Assembly: GCF_002803065.1 (NCBI RefSeq)
Contig: NZ_NNBL01000026.1
Location: 43,532 to 107,531, forward strand
Length of the DNA: 64,000 bases
From: Streptomyces sp. CB01635
GTDB lineage: Bacteria > Actinomycetota > Actinomycetes > Streptomycetales > Streptomycetaceae
Direction of reading: 5' to 3'
The notes under the pieces are model-generated. The model did not search any database, was not told the DNA's origin, and saw only the letters and a program-made list of their open reading frames with translations. A program made the position numbers and the translations under genes. Shown here in pieces: positions 26,768 through 34,881 of this stretch (the first letter of the stretch is position 1; each line of letters starts with the position of its first letter).

Positions 26768-27844
26768 ATGTCGGTCGTCCTCGTACTCGAAGGGGCCACC
26801 CCCGCCCACTTCGCCGTCGGGGTGTCCCCGCTCGCTGAGCTGGCCGCGGCCCTGCACGTGCTGACCGAGCGGTCCCATCACCCCGAGCACCGTGCGCTGG
26901 CCGAGCGGGTCGTCGGCGCGGCGCGGAACGACTTCCGTGCCGGTCTCGAACGGTTCTCGCCGCTGTGGGCCGCCCTGCGCTGGCGCGGCTTCTACCTCGC
27001 GGCCGACGGCGCCCGGCGCACCCTGCCCGAGCAGCTGCGCGCCCTCGCCGAGCTGCCGACCGACCGGTTCGCGGAGCTGACGGCCTACGCCTGTGCCAGC
27101 GGCTACCGCGGCTTCGACTTCGCCCGGCTGCTCCAGGAACCCGCGCGGGCCGCGGCGCTGCGGCACGCGGTCTCCGGGCTGCCCGCGCCCCACCGGGCGC
27201 TCGCCGCGGACCTGTTGGGCGATCCGGAACGAGTGCGCGCCGAACTGCTCGCCTTCCTCGGCCTGTGCCGTCCCGCCTTCTTCACCGACCTGTGGGCCGA
27301 GGCGGAACCCGCGCTGGCCGCCGCGGCCCACCGCATGCGCCAGCGCCTCGCCGACGAGGGGCCGGCAGAGGCCCTGACCTCGCTGGCACCGTCGAGCACC
27401 CTCCTTGCCGGCCCGCCCCGCGTCGTCTTCGACAAGCTGCACCACTCGGTGATCACCCCGGCCCGCACCCAGGTGCTGCTGATCCCCACCCGCTACGGGG
27501 CGCCGCACCTGATCGTGAAGAACGAACCCGGGCTGCCGCCCGTCCTGCACTTCCCGGTGGACGCCCCCGAGGTCGGCGTCACTCTGGCCCGCAGCCGGAT
27601 GCTCGCCCTCACGGACCCGCGCAGGGTGCGCCTGTGCCGGCTCATCGCGCGTCAGCCGCTGACCACGGCCGACCTGGCGGACAGGCTCTCGATGACCCGC
27701 CCGCAGGTCTCCCGCCATCTGCGCGCGCTGCGCGACCTCGGCCTCGTGCGCACCGAACGCGACGGCCGCTTCGTGCACTACGGCCTCGACCTCGATGCCG
27801 TCGAACGCATCGGCCGTGACGTGGCGACGGCGCTCCAGTACTGA
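26768..27844 (+). CDS. ArsR-type winged-helix transcriptional regulator with N-terminal DUF5937-like domain
   Basis: A 358-residue protein. The C-terminal 80 residues form an ArsR-like winged helix (DPRRVRLCRLIARQPLTTADLADRLSMTRPQVSRHLRAL, in pieces: helix-turn-helix at about 285-325, wing at RTERDGRFVHYGL). The large N-terminal part resembles the DUF5937 region found in many Streptomyces regulators of this size; its ligand is unknown. No metal-binding cysteine pair typical of ArsR is visible in the DNA-binding helix. The ATG at 26768 is probably the first base of the transcript. Neighbouring genes give no clear target; fumarylacetoacetase converges from the right. Confidence 0.88.
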   Translation: MSVVLVLEGATPAHFAVGVSPLAELAAALHVLTERSHHPEHRALAERVVGAARNDFRAGLERFSPLWAALRWRGFYLAADGARRTLPEQLRALAELPTDRFAELTAYACASGYRGFDFARLLQEPARAAALRHAVSGLPAPHRALAADLLGDPERVRAELLAFLGLCRPAFFTDLWAEAEPALAAAAHRMRQRLADEGPAEALTSLAPSSTLLAGPPRVVFDKLHHSVITPARTQVLLIPTRYGAPHLIVKNEPGLPPVLHFPVDAPEVGVTLARSRMLALTDPRRVRLCRLIARQPLTTADLADRLSMTRPQVSRHLRALRDLGLVRTERDGRFVHYGLDLDAVERIGRDVATALQY

Positions 27845-27863
27845 CCCCGGGGCCGAGCTCTGC

Positions 27864-29120
27864 TCAGGCGCCCGCCACGATCCGCCCCGTCACTTCGCCG
27901 AGGCCCACGCGGGTGTTGTCCGGGCCCTGGGCCCAGGCCGTCATCGTGACCACGTCACCGTTCTCGAGGAACGTTCGCTTGCCGTCGGGGAGTTCGATGG
28001 GGTCGCGGCCGTTCCAGGTGATTTCGATGAGGGAGCCGCGTGCGTTCTCCGAGGCGCCGCTGATGGTGCCGGAGCCGTACAGGTCGCCCGTGCGCAGGGA
28101 GGCGCCGGCCACCGTCATGTGCGCCAGCATCTGCGCCGCCGTCCAGTACAGGGAGGCGGAGGAGGTCTCGGAGATGACATGGCCGTTGAGGGTGACAGTG
28201 ATGTGCAGGTCGTAGCCGCCGGGCTCGTCCGCGATGCCGTCGGGGGAGGGCGCCGTGTCGTCCAGGTACGGCAGCAGCGGGTATGTGCGCTCCGGGGGCG
28301 CCACGCGCGCCTCGTCCAGCGCGTCCAGCGGGGTGATCCAGGCCGAGACCGACGTGGCGAACGACTTGCCGAGGTGCGGGCCGAGCGGCACGGTCTCCCA
28401 GGACTGGATGTCGCGCGCCGACCAGTCGTTGAGGAGGCACAGCCCGAACACGTGGTCGCGGTACGCGGACAGCGGCACCGGCGTGCCCTGCGCGGACGGC
28501 GTCCCGACGACGAAGCCGAGCTCCGTCTCGATGTCGAGCCGCACCGACGGGCCGAAGACCGGGGCCGGGTCGGCCGGGGGCTTGCGCTGGCCCGAGGGGC
28601 GGACCACGTCCGTGCCCGAGACCACGACCGTCCCGGCGCGACCGTGGTAACCCACCGGCAGATGCTTCCAGTTGGGCTTCAGGGGCTCCTCGTCCGGGCG
28701 GAACATCCGGCCCAGGTTCCGGGCGTGGTTCTCCGAGGCATAGAAGTCGACGTAGTCCGCGACCTCGAAGGGGAGGTGCAGCGTGACTTCGGCGAGCGGG
28801 TGCAGCAGGGGGCGCACGGTCTCGCGGTGCGCCGGGACCGTGACCCAGGCCGTGAGCGCGCGGCGCACGTCCGACCAGGCGGTGCGGCCCGCCGCCATGA
28901 GCGGGTTCAGGGTGGGACGGGCGAGCAGGGAGACGTAGGGCGAGCCGAGCGCGGCCGCCGCGGCGCCCGCGTCCAGCACGTACGAGCCGAGGCGCACGCC
29001 GACCCGGCGCGCTTCCACGGCCTCTCCCGGCAGGGAGAACACCCCGTACGGGAGGTTGTGCGGTCCGAAGGGGTCGCCTTCGGGGAGGTCGAGGGGGGTG
29101 AGCGGGGTCTGCTCGGACAT
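27864..29120 (-). CDS. fahA: Fumarylacetoacetase
   Basis: A 418-residue enzyme of the last step of tyrosine/homogentisate breakdown, splitting fumarylacetoacetate into fumarate and acetoacetate. The N-terminal SH3-like domain opens FGPHNLPYGVFSL. The catalytic C-terminal domain carries DFYASENHARNLGRMFRP (catalytic His and Ca-binding Asp/Glu region), the RLDIETELGFVVG metal ligands and LLNDWSARDIQSWE. Length equals the family norm. The gene stands alone, with a 180-bp divergent gap to the ATP-grasp gene and 19 bp to the convergent regulator. Confidence 0.95.
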   Translation of the reverse strand: MSEQTPLTPLDLPEGDPFGPHNLPYGVFSLPGEAVEARRVGVRLGSYVLDAGAAAAALGSPYVSLLARPTLNPLMAAGRTAWSDVRRALTAWVTVPAHRETVRPLLHPLAEVTLHLPFEVADYVDFYASENHARNLGRMFRPDEEPLKPNWKHLPVGYHGRAGTVVVSGTDVVRPSGQRKPPADPAPVFGPSVRLDIETELGFVVGTPSAQGTPVPLSAYRDHVFGLCLLNDWSARDIQSWETVPLGPHLGKSFATSVSAWITPLDALDEARVAPPERTYPLLPYLDDTAPSPDGIADEPGGYDLHITVTLNGHVISETSSASLYWTAAQMLAHMTVAGASLRTGDLYGSGTISGASENARGSLIEITWNGRDPIELPDGKRTFLENGDVVTMTAWAQGPDNTRVGLGEVTGRIVAGA

Positions 29121-29300
29121 GCGTACCTGCCTCGCTTTCCATATGGGTGGGCCACACGTTACGTGGGAGCGGCGCGTTGGGGCAGTGTCTAAAGAGTTCG
29201 CAATGTCCGGATAAGCCTTGCTGGAGTGGTCAATTCCGGCTTAGCGTCCTATCGGGGGACGCGGGCGGGGTGGGTCCGGGTCCGAAGGGGGACAGGACAC

Positions 29301-30587
29301 GTGGGGGGACCCGTGGCCAGGAGCGCCAGCAGCGTGCCGTTCGAATGCGACCGGGACGTGCCGGGCCTGATCGTCAAGTTCGGAGACTATCCACTGCATC
29401 ACGGAGGAGTGGGAGCAATCCGCAGCCTGGGCCGCCTCGGCGTGCCCATGTACGCGATCACGGAGGACCGTTACACGCCCGCGGCGTCCTCGCGCTATCT
29501 GCGCCGGGCCTTTCCCTGGCGGACCACCGGGGCCGAGGAACCGGAGCGGCTCGTCGAGGGCATGCTGCGCATCGCGCGCCGGATCGGCAGGCCCACGGTC
29601 CTGATCCCGACCGACGAAGAGGCGGCCGTCCTCATCGCCGAGCACCAGGAAGAGCTGGCAGACGAGGGGAAGTTCCTGTTCCCCCGCGTCGAGCGGGACC
29701 TGCCGCGCCGCCTCGCCAGCAAGCAGGGGCTGCACGAACTGTGCGTGGAGCACGGCGTCGCGTCGCCGGCGGCCTCGTTCCCCGAGTCGTACGCCGACAT
29801 CGAGGAGTTCGCCGCGTCGGCCCGCTTCCCGGTGGTCGCCAAGAACCGGGAGGCGTTCACGCGCCGCAAACAGCCCGCGGTGAACGGCACGACGAAGATC
29901 GCGACCCCCGAGGGCCTGCTCGAACTCGCCCGCGACTGGGGCGGGCAGCCCGGCGTGATCCTCCAGGAGTACCTGCCGAGGGAGCAGGCCGAGGACTGGA
30001 TCGTGCACGCGTACTTCGACGCGGACTCTTCGCCACTGGCCCTCTTCACCGGCGTCAAGGTGCGCTCCTGGCCGCCGCACGCGGGCATGACGGCGAACGC
30101 GTACGTCGTCGACAATCCGGAACTCGCGGACCTCGCCGCGCGTTTCATCAAACAGATCGGCTTCACCGGCGTCATCGACCTCGACCTGCGCTTCGACCGG
30201 CGCGACGGCCAGTACAAGCTCCTCGACTTCAATCCGCGCATGGGCGCCCAGTTCCGGCTCTTCGAGAGCGAGTCCGGGATCGACGTCGTCCGTGCCATGC
30301 ACCTCGACCTGACCGGCCGCGCCGTCCCGGAGGGGGAACAGCGCGCGGGCCACCGGTACGTGGTGGAGAACATCGACCTGCCCGCTCTCATCGCCTACCG
30401 CCGCAGCGGCTACACGACCCCGCACGCACCGGCCCGCGCCACGGGCACGGAGCTCGCCTGGCTCGCCACCGACGACCTGCGGCCCCTGTTCACGATGCTC
30501 GCCCGCTTCGTGGGCCCAGGAGCCCGCCACCTCCACCAGCTGTGGCGGACCAACCGCCGAGGCAGCGGCACGACCAGGACCAAATAG
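29301..30587 (+). CDS. ATP-grasp domain protein (carboxylate-amine ligase-like)
   Basis: A protein of 428 residues from the GTG at 29301 (AGGGGGA at good spacing); a GTG at 29313 is also possible. The ATP-grasp fold shows as FPVVAKNREAFTRRK (nucleotide-binding Lys), VILQEYLPREQAEDWIVHAYF (hinge Glu and acidic residues) and LLDFNPRMGAQFRLFE (metal-binding Asp-x-Asn). Such enzymes join a carboxylate to an amine through an acyl phosphate. The N-terminal domain resembles the PurT/carbamoyl-phosphate-type pre-ATP-grasp fold. It lies 81 bp ahead of a flavin-dependent oxidoreductase on the same strand, suggesting joint action on an unknown amino-acid or peptide substrate. Confidence 0.87.
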   Translation: MGGPVARSASSVPFECDRDVPGLIVKFGDYPLHHGGVGAIRSLGRLGVPMYAITEDRYTPAASSRYLRRAFPWRTTGAEEPERLVEGMLRIARRIGRPTVLIPTDEEAAVLIAEHQEELADEGKFLFPRVERDLPRRLASKQGLHELCVEHGVASPAASFPESYADIEEFAASARFPVVAKNREAFTRRKQPAVNGTTKIATPEGLLELARDWGGQPGVILQEYLPREQAEDWIVHAYFDADSSPLALFTGVKVRSWPPHAGMTANAYVVDNPELADLAARFIKQIGFTGVIDLDLRFDRRDGQYKLLDFNPRMGAQFRLFESESGIDVVRAMHLDLTGRAVPEGEQRAGHRYVVENIDLPALIAYRRSGYTTPHAPARATGTELAWLATDDLRPLFTMLARFVGPGARHLHQLWRTNRRGSGTTRTK

Positions 30588-30668
30588 CGCACGACCACCA
30601 CTGAGTACCAAGTGCCAAGTGTCAACGCGAAGTAGGAAGCAAATGTTCTTCCCTGGGGAGGGGACTTC

Positions 30669-31871
30669 GTGATTCATCCGGTAGCTGTCATCGGAGCGGG
30701 CCCGTACGGCCTGTCGACCGCCGCCCATCTGAGGGCACGCGGCATTCCGGTACGCGTCTTCGGCGAACCCATGGTGAGCTGGCGCTCGCACATGCCCGCG
30801 GGAATGCTCCTGAAGTCCGTGCCGTCCGCCTCGAACATCGATGCCCCGCAGCGCGGCCACGACCTCGTCGACTACTGCGACGCCGCGGGGATCCCGCGCC
30901 TCGTGACGGACGAGGACATCGTCCCGGTCGAGACGTTCGTCGCCTACGGGGACTGGTTCCAGCAGAAGCTCGTGCCCGACCTGGAGCGGGTCAGGGTCGT
31001 GTCGGTGGACCGGCGCGGACACGAGAACTTCGAGGTCAAGCTGGACTCCGGCGAGCAGTTCACGGCCCGCGCGGTCGTCGTCGCCACCGGCCTGTCGGGC
31101 CTCGACCACCTGCCGCACGAGCTCGCCGCGGCGGCGCCCGACGGCCCCGCCCCCACAGGCCCTGTCTCCCACAGCTCGCAGCACCACGACCTGTCCCGTT
31201 TCTCCGGCAGGGAACTCATCGTCGTCGGCGCCGGGCAGTCCGCCCTGGAGACCGCCGCGCTCGCCGCGGAGGCCGGGGCGAGCGTGCGGATCGTGGCCCG
31301 CGGCACGGGTTCCGTACGATTCGGCGCGCCGCCGTGGGGCCAGCCGAAGCTGCGCCCCGAGACGCCGTTCGGCCGGGCCTGGTCGCTGTACGCGCTGACG
31401 TACTACCCGCACCCGTACCGCCATCTCCCGCCGCAGGCACGGCACTTCCTCGTCCGGCGGGTGCTCGGGCCGCTCGGGGCGTGGTGGCTGCGCGAGCGGT
31501 TCGAGGACAAGGTGCGGGTGCGCGAGGTGGAAGCAATCGTGGGGTCCGCCGCGGCGGACGGAGGCGCGGCCCTCGCGGTGCGGGCCCCCGGCGGGCGCCG
31601 CGAGGAGCTGACCGCGGACCACGTCATCGCCGCGACCGGCTACCGCGTGGACCTCGCCGCGATGGACTTCCTCGGCGACGGTCTGCGGACCCGGATCGCC
31701 GCCAGCCGGGGCACCCCCAAGTTGGGGACGGGCTATGTGTCCTCGGTGCCGGGGCTCTACTTCACGGGCATGCTGGGAGGGTCGTCGTTCGGGCCGGTGA
31801 TGAGGTTCGTGTGCGGCACCGAGTTCGCGTCGCCGCGGCTGGTGAAGCATCTCGCGGCGGCACACGCGTGA
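30669..31871 (+). CDS. FAD-dependent oxidoreductase, flavin monooxygenase-like
   Basis: A 400-residue two-dinucleotide-domain flavoprotein. The FAD motif is VIGAGPYGLSTAAHL (residues 7-21), the NAD(P)H motif is VVGAGQSALETAALA (about 183-197), and ATGYRVDL near residue 325 is the ATG motif of flavin monooxygenases and lysine/ornithine N-hydroxylases. The GTG start follows GGGGAGGGGAC. The ATP-grasp gene directly upstream is probably in the same transcript. The substrate is unknown; N-hydroxylation or oxidation of a ligase substrate or product is possible. Confidence 0.87.
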   Translation: MIHPVAVIGAGPYGLSTAAHLRARGIPVRVFGEPMVSWRSHMPAGMLLKSVPSASNIDAPQRGHDLVDYCDAAGIPRLVTDEDIVPVETFVAYGDWFQQKLVPDLERVRVVSVDRRGHENFEVKLDSGEQFTARAVVVATGLSGLDHLPHELAAAAPDGPAPTGPVSHSSQHHDLSRFSGRELIVVGAGQSALETAALAAEAGASVRIVARGTGSVRFGAPPWGQPKLRPETPFGRAWSLYALTYYPHPYRHLPPQARHFLVRRVLGPLGAWWLRERFEDKVRVREVEAIVGSAAADGGAALAVRAPGGRREELTADHVIAATGYRVDLAAMDFLGDGLRTRIAASRGTPKLGTGYVSSVPGLYFTGMLGGSSFGPVMRFVCGTEFASPRLVKHLAAAHA

Positions 31872-31946
31872 GGCGCCCCGCGCTGGGGTGAACGGGCGGG
31901 GCGACGGAGGGGGTGACCGGGCGCAGTGACCCGGCGGAGCGGTCCG

Positions 31947-31952
31947 TATTCT
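31947..31952 (+). promoter_or_regulatory. -10 element giving a probable leaderless start for the HAD gene
   Basis: TATTCT ends 7 bp before the ATG at 31960, so transcription should start at the start codon. A weak -35 (TGACCC, 31926-31931) lies 15 bp upstream. No ribosome-binding site is seen. Confidence 0.5.
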
Positions 31953-31959
31953 CTCGATC

Positions 31960-32784
31960 ATGCCCGCTCCGTTTCGCTCCGCTCCGTTCGAACTCATCGC
32001 CACAGACCTGGACGGGACGCTGCTGCGCGGCGACGACACGGTCTCCGAACGGACGCGCGACGCCCTCGCGGCCGCGGCAGCCGCGGGGGCCCGGCACCTC
32101 GTGGTGACGGGGCGGCCCGCGCCGCGCGTGCGGCAGCTGCTCGGCGAGCTCGGCGGCGCCGGCCTCGCGGTCTGCGCCCAGGGCGCCCAGCTGTACGACG
32201 CGGCGACGGACCGCATCGTGTGGTCCCTGACCCTCGACCGCGACCTCGCCGAGCAGGCCCTCGGCAAGATCGAGGCCGAGGTCGGCCAGGTCGACGCGGC
32301 GGTCGATCAGGACGGTACGGACGGTCTGACGCTCATCGAGCCGGGCTACGTGATGCCGCACCCCACGCTCCCCGCCGTGCGGATCGAGCGCCGCGAGGAG
32401 CTGTGGGCCGAGCCCATCAGCAAGGTGCTGCTCCGTCATCCCCGGCTGAGCGACGACGAGTTGGCGACGGTGGCACGGGCGGTCGTCGGCGATCTGGCGA
32501 CGGTCACCATGTCGGGCCCCGGCACCGTGGAGCTCCAGCCGTGGGGCGTCACCAAGGCGACGGGGCTCGCGCTGGCTGCCGAACGGCTCGGTCTGACGCC
32601 GGAGCGCACGATCGCCTTCGGCGACATGCCGAACGACCTGCCGATGTTCGCGTGGGCCGGCCACGGCGTCGCCATGGCCAACGCCCACGCCGAACTCAGG
32701 GCGGCGGCCGACGAGGTGACCCTGTCCCATGAGGAGGACGGGGTGGGGGTTGTCCTGGAGCGGGAGTTCGGGGGCCGGGCGTAG
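31960..32784 (+). CDS. HAD superfamily hydrolase, Cof type (IIB)
   Basis: A 274-residue phosphatase-like protein. Motif I is DLDGTLL (nucleophile Asp, about residues 16-22), motif II is VVTGRPAPR, the motif III Lys lies in SKVLLRHP, and motif IV is FGDMPNDLPMF. The large cap domain between motifs II and III marks the Cof/YbiV group, which dephosphorylates sugar phosphates or other small metabolites. Its partner genes give no hint of substrate. The start codon appears to be leaderless. Confidence 0.93.
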   Translation: MPAPFRSAPFELIATDLDGTLLRGDDTVSERTRDALAAAAAAGARHLVVTGRPAPRVRQLLGELGGAGLAVCAQGAQLYDAATDRIVWSLTLDRDLAEQALGKIEAEVGQVDAAVDQDGTDGLTLIEPGYVMPHPTLPAVRIERREELWAEPISKVLLRHPRLSDDELATVARAVVGDLATVTMSGPGTVELQPWGVTKATGLALAAERLGLTPERTIAFGDMPNDLPMFAWAGHGVAMANAHAELRAAADEVTLSHEEDGVGVVLEREFGGRA

Positions 32785-32808
32785 GCCGGCCGCCCCGTAT
32801 CGGCCGGC
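32785..32808. terminator. Hairpin between convergent HAD and CocE genes
   Basis: GCCGGCCG (32785-32792) pairs with CGGCCGGC (32801-32808) around an 8-base loop. It lies in the 68-bp convergent gap and can act on both strands. Confidence 0.55.
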
Positions 32809-32852
32809 GACCCGCCGTCCCGGTCCGCCCTCACCCTCACCTCCACCGCACC

Positions 32853-34871
32853 TCACCCCGCCGTACGCGGAATCCGCTGCTCCCATGTCCGGTGGAAGAC
32901 CACCTCGCCGCCGTCCCGGCACACCACCTCGTTGCTGGTGATGAAGTCCGTCGCGTCGCAGGCGATCTCGGAGCGGGTCTTGATCGTCACGTCCCATGCC
33001 AGCTCGGGCCGGTGCAGGCGGATCGACCAGTCGGAACGGGTGCGCGCGCTGAGTGGGTCCGCCTCCTGGATGACGTACGTCTCCACGGCGTCCTCGGTGA
33101 ATTCGAGGCCGTCGGGGTAGACCCGGGTGCCGCCGTAGCGCGGGTCGACCTCGAGGCGCCATTCGCCCTTGGCGACGTCGCGGACGCAGAGCCGCTCGGG
33201 GCGCTGTTCGTCCAGGGTGGCCGGGTGGACGACACCCATGGGCTCGGACTGTTCGGGTGGCTCGAAGCCGATGTCGGCGCCGTTCTCGGCGTCGACCATC
33301 CTGACCGGCAGTTCGAGGGTGCTGCCCGCCGGGTCGAGGGTGAAGCCGGCCTCGGATCCGGGCTGCGGCCAGATCCACGGCCAGTACGCGGACGACACCG
33401 CGAGGCGGATGCGGTGCCCGGCCGGGAAGGTGTGACCGATCCCGTTCAGCTCGAAGGAGACCTCGTCCGTGGTGCCGGGGGACCAGGCGACGGCCTTGTC
33501 CCGGCCCTCGCGAGAGGAGAAGTTCAGGACGCCGCGTGTGACGAGCGTCGAGGAGCCGTCCGGCGCCACGTCGCACACCCGGACGGCGACCTGCCCGCGC
33601 GGTGCCTCGCTGGTGATGCGCAGCGTCACCTGCGGCCGGCCGAGGACCTGCAGATCCGAGGGCACCTCGAACTCGAAGCACGCCGACTTCGCGTCCTCGT
33701 CCCGCTGGTCCGGCGGCAGGTCCGCGTCGTTGCCGAAGGGGAAGAAGCGGCCCGCGTCGAGGCCCGTCTGCTGGGGCGACTTCACGATCACGGGTGGGCC
33801 CTGAAGGGCGTAGGCGAGGGGGGCGACGTTCGGGGACGGCCAGGACGGGTCGCCGACCCAGTGGCCGGGCAGCGTCGGGTAGACGGTGGCGGGCGGGTGC
33901 GAGTCGCTGATCCAGGAGCGGAGTTTGGGCTCCGCCATGACGCCGTTGTCGGCGCCCTTGAGGTGGTGGTCCCACCAGCGGAGGGTCTCCTGGAGGAAGC
34001 CGATCGCGGGGCCCGGCGGCAGGCCGCGGTCCGGGTACTGGTGCGACCAGGGGCCGATGATCCCGCGTACCTGCTGGTCGGGCAGGTTCTCGACGAGGCG
34101 CAGGACGGTGTCGCGGTACGGGTCGTGCCAGCCGCCCACCGCGAGGACGGCCGCGCGTACGGCGGTGTAGTCCTCGCAGACGCTGCCGTGCTGCCAGTAG
34201 GCGTCGCGCGTCTGGTGGCCGAGCCAGGTGTGGATGAACGGGTCGACCGCTTCGAGGCGCTCCAGCCACATGTCGCGCCAGCCCTCGCCGACGAACTGGG
34301 GGTCGGGCGGGCGCGACACGAAGGCGAGCATGGTCGCCGCCCACGCGTGCATGTCCACCGCGAGGACGGAACCTCCCATGTAGTGCACGTCGTTGTCATA
34401 GCGGTCGTCCGTCGAGCAGACCGTGACGACCGCCTTGAGCGGCTCGGGCGCGAGGGCCGCGATCTGGAGGGAGTTGAAGCCGCCCCAGGAGATGCCGAAC
34501 ATGCCGACCTTGCCGGTGCACCAGGGCTGTTCGGCCAGCCAGTTGACGACGGCGACCCCGTCCGCGAGTTCCGTCGTGTCGTACTCGTCGCCGGGCAGGC
34601 CCTCCGAGTTGCCGTGCCCGCGTACGTCGACACGTACGGAGGCGTAGCCGTGGCCCGCGTACCAGGGGTGGCGCTGCCAGTCGCGCGGCGCTGTCCAGTC
34701 GCTGAGGCGGTACGGGAGGTACTCGAGGATGGCGGGCACCGGCTCGTCGGTCACCGGACGCCAGATGCGGGCGAACAGTGTGGTGCCGTCCGGCAGGGGT
34801 ACGCGAACGTCCTCGCGGGTCGTCTCGTAGGGGAAGGAGGTGCGGATGGTGATGGCCGGGGTTTCTGACAT
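32853..34871 (-). CDS. CocE/NonD family hydrolase (X-Pro dipeptidyl-peptidase-like)
   Basis: A 672-residue serine hydrolase. The alpha/beta-hydrolase core (about residues 20-330) contains the nucleophile in FGISWGGFNS, the acidic residue region after VAVLAVGGWHDPY, and the histidine in IIGPWSHQYPDRG. The C-terminal half is the jelly-roll domain of X-prolyl dipeptidyl peptidases and cocaine esterase. It has no signal peptide, so it is probably cytoplasmic. It starts 10 bp past the stop of the POT peptide transporter gene on the same strand, which suggests cleavage of imported peptides or esters. Confidence 0.92.
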   Translation of the reverse strand: MSETPAITIRTSFPYETTREDVRVPLPDGTTLFARIWRPVTDEPVPAILEYLPYRLSDWTAPRDWQRHPWYAGHGYASVRVDVRGHGNSEGLPGDEYDTTELADGVAVVNWLAEQPWCTGKVGMFGISWGGFNSLQIAALAPEPLKAVVTVCSTDDRYDNDVHYMGGSVLAVDMHAWAATMLAFVSRPPDPQFVGEGWRDMWLERLEAVDPFIHTWLGHQTRDAYWQHGSVCEDYTAVRAAVLAVGGWHDPYRDTVLRLVENLPDQQVRGIIGPWSHQYPDRGLPPGPAIGFLQETLRWWDHHLKGADNGVMAEPKLRSWISDSHPPATVYPTLPGHWVGDPSWPSPNVAPLAYALQGPPVIVKSPQQTGLDAGRFFPFGNDADLPPDQRDEDAKSACFEFEVPSDLQVLGRPQVTLRITSEAPRGQVAVRVCDVAPDGSSTLVTRGVLNFSSREGRDKAVAWSPGTTDEVSFELNGIGHTFPAGHRIRLAVSSAYWPWIWPQPGSEAGFTLDPAGSTLELPVRMVDAENGADIGFEPPEQSEPMGVVHPATLDEQRPERLCVRDVAKGEWRLEVDPRYGGTRVYPDGLEFTEDAVETYVIQEADPLSARTRSDWSIRLHRPELAWDVTIKTRSEIACDATDFITSNEVVCRDGGEVVFHRTWEQRIPRTAG

Positions 34872-34881
34872 GGGAGTTACC

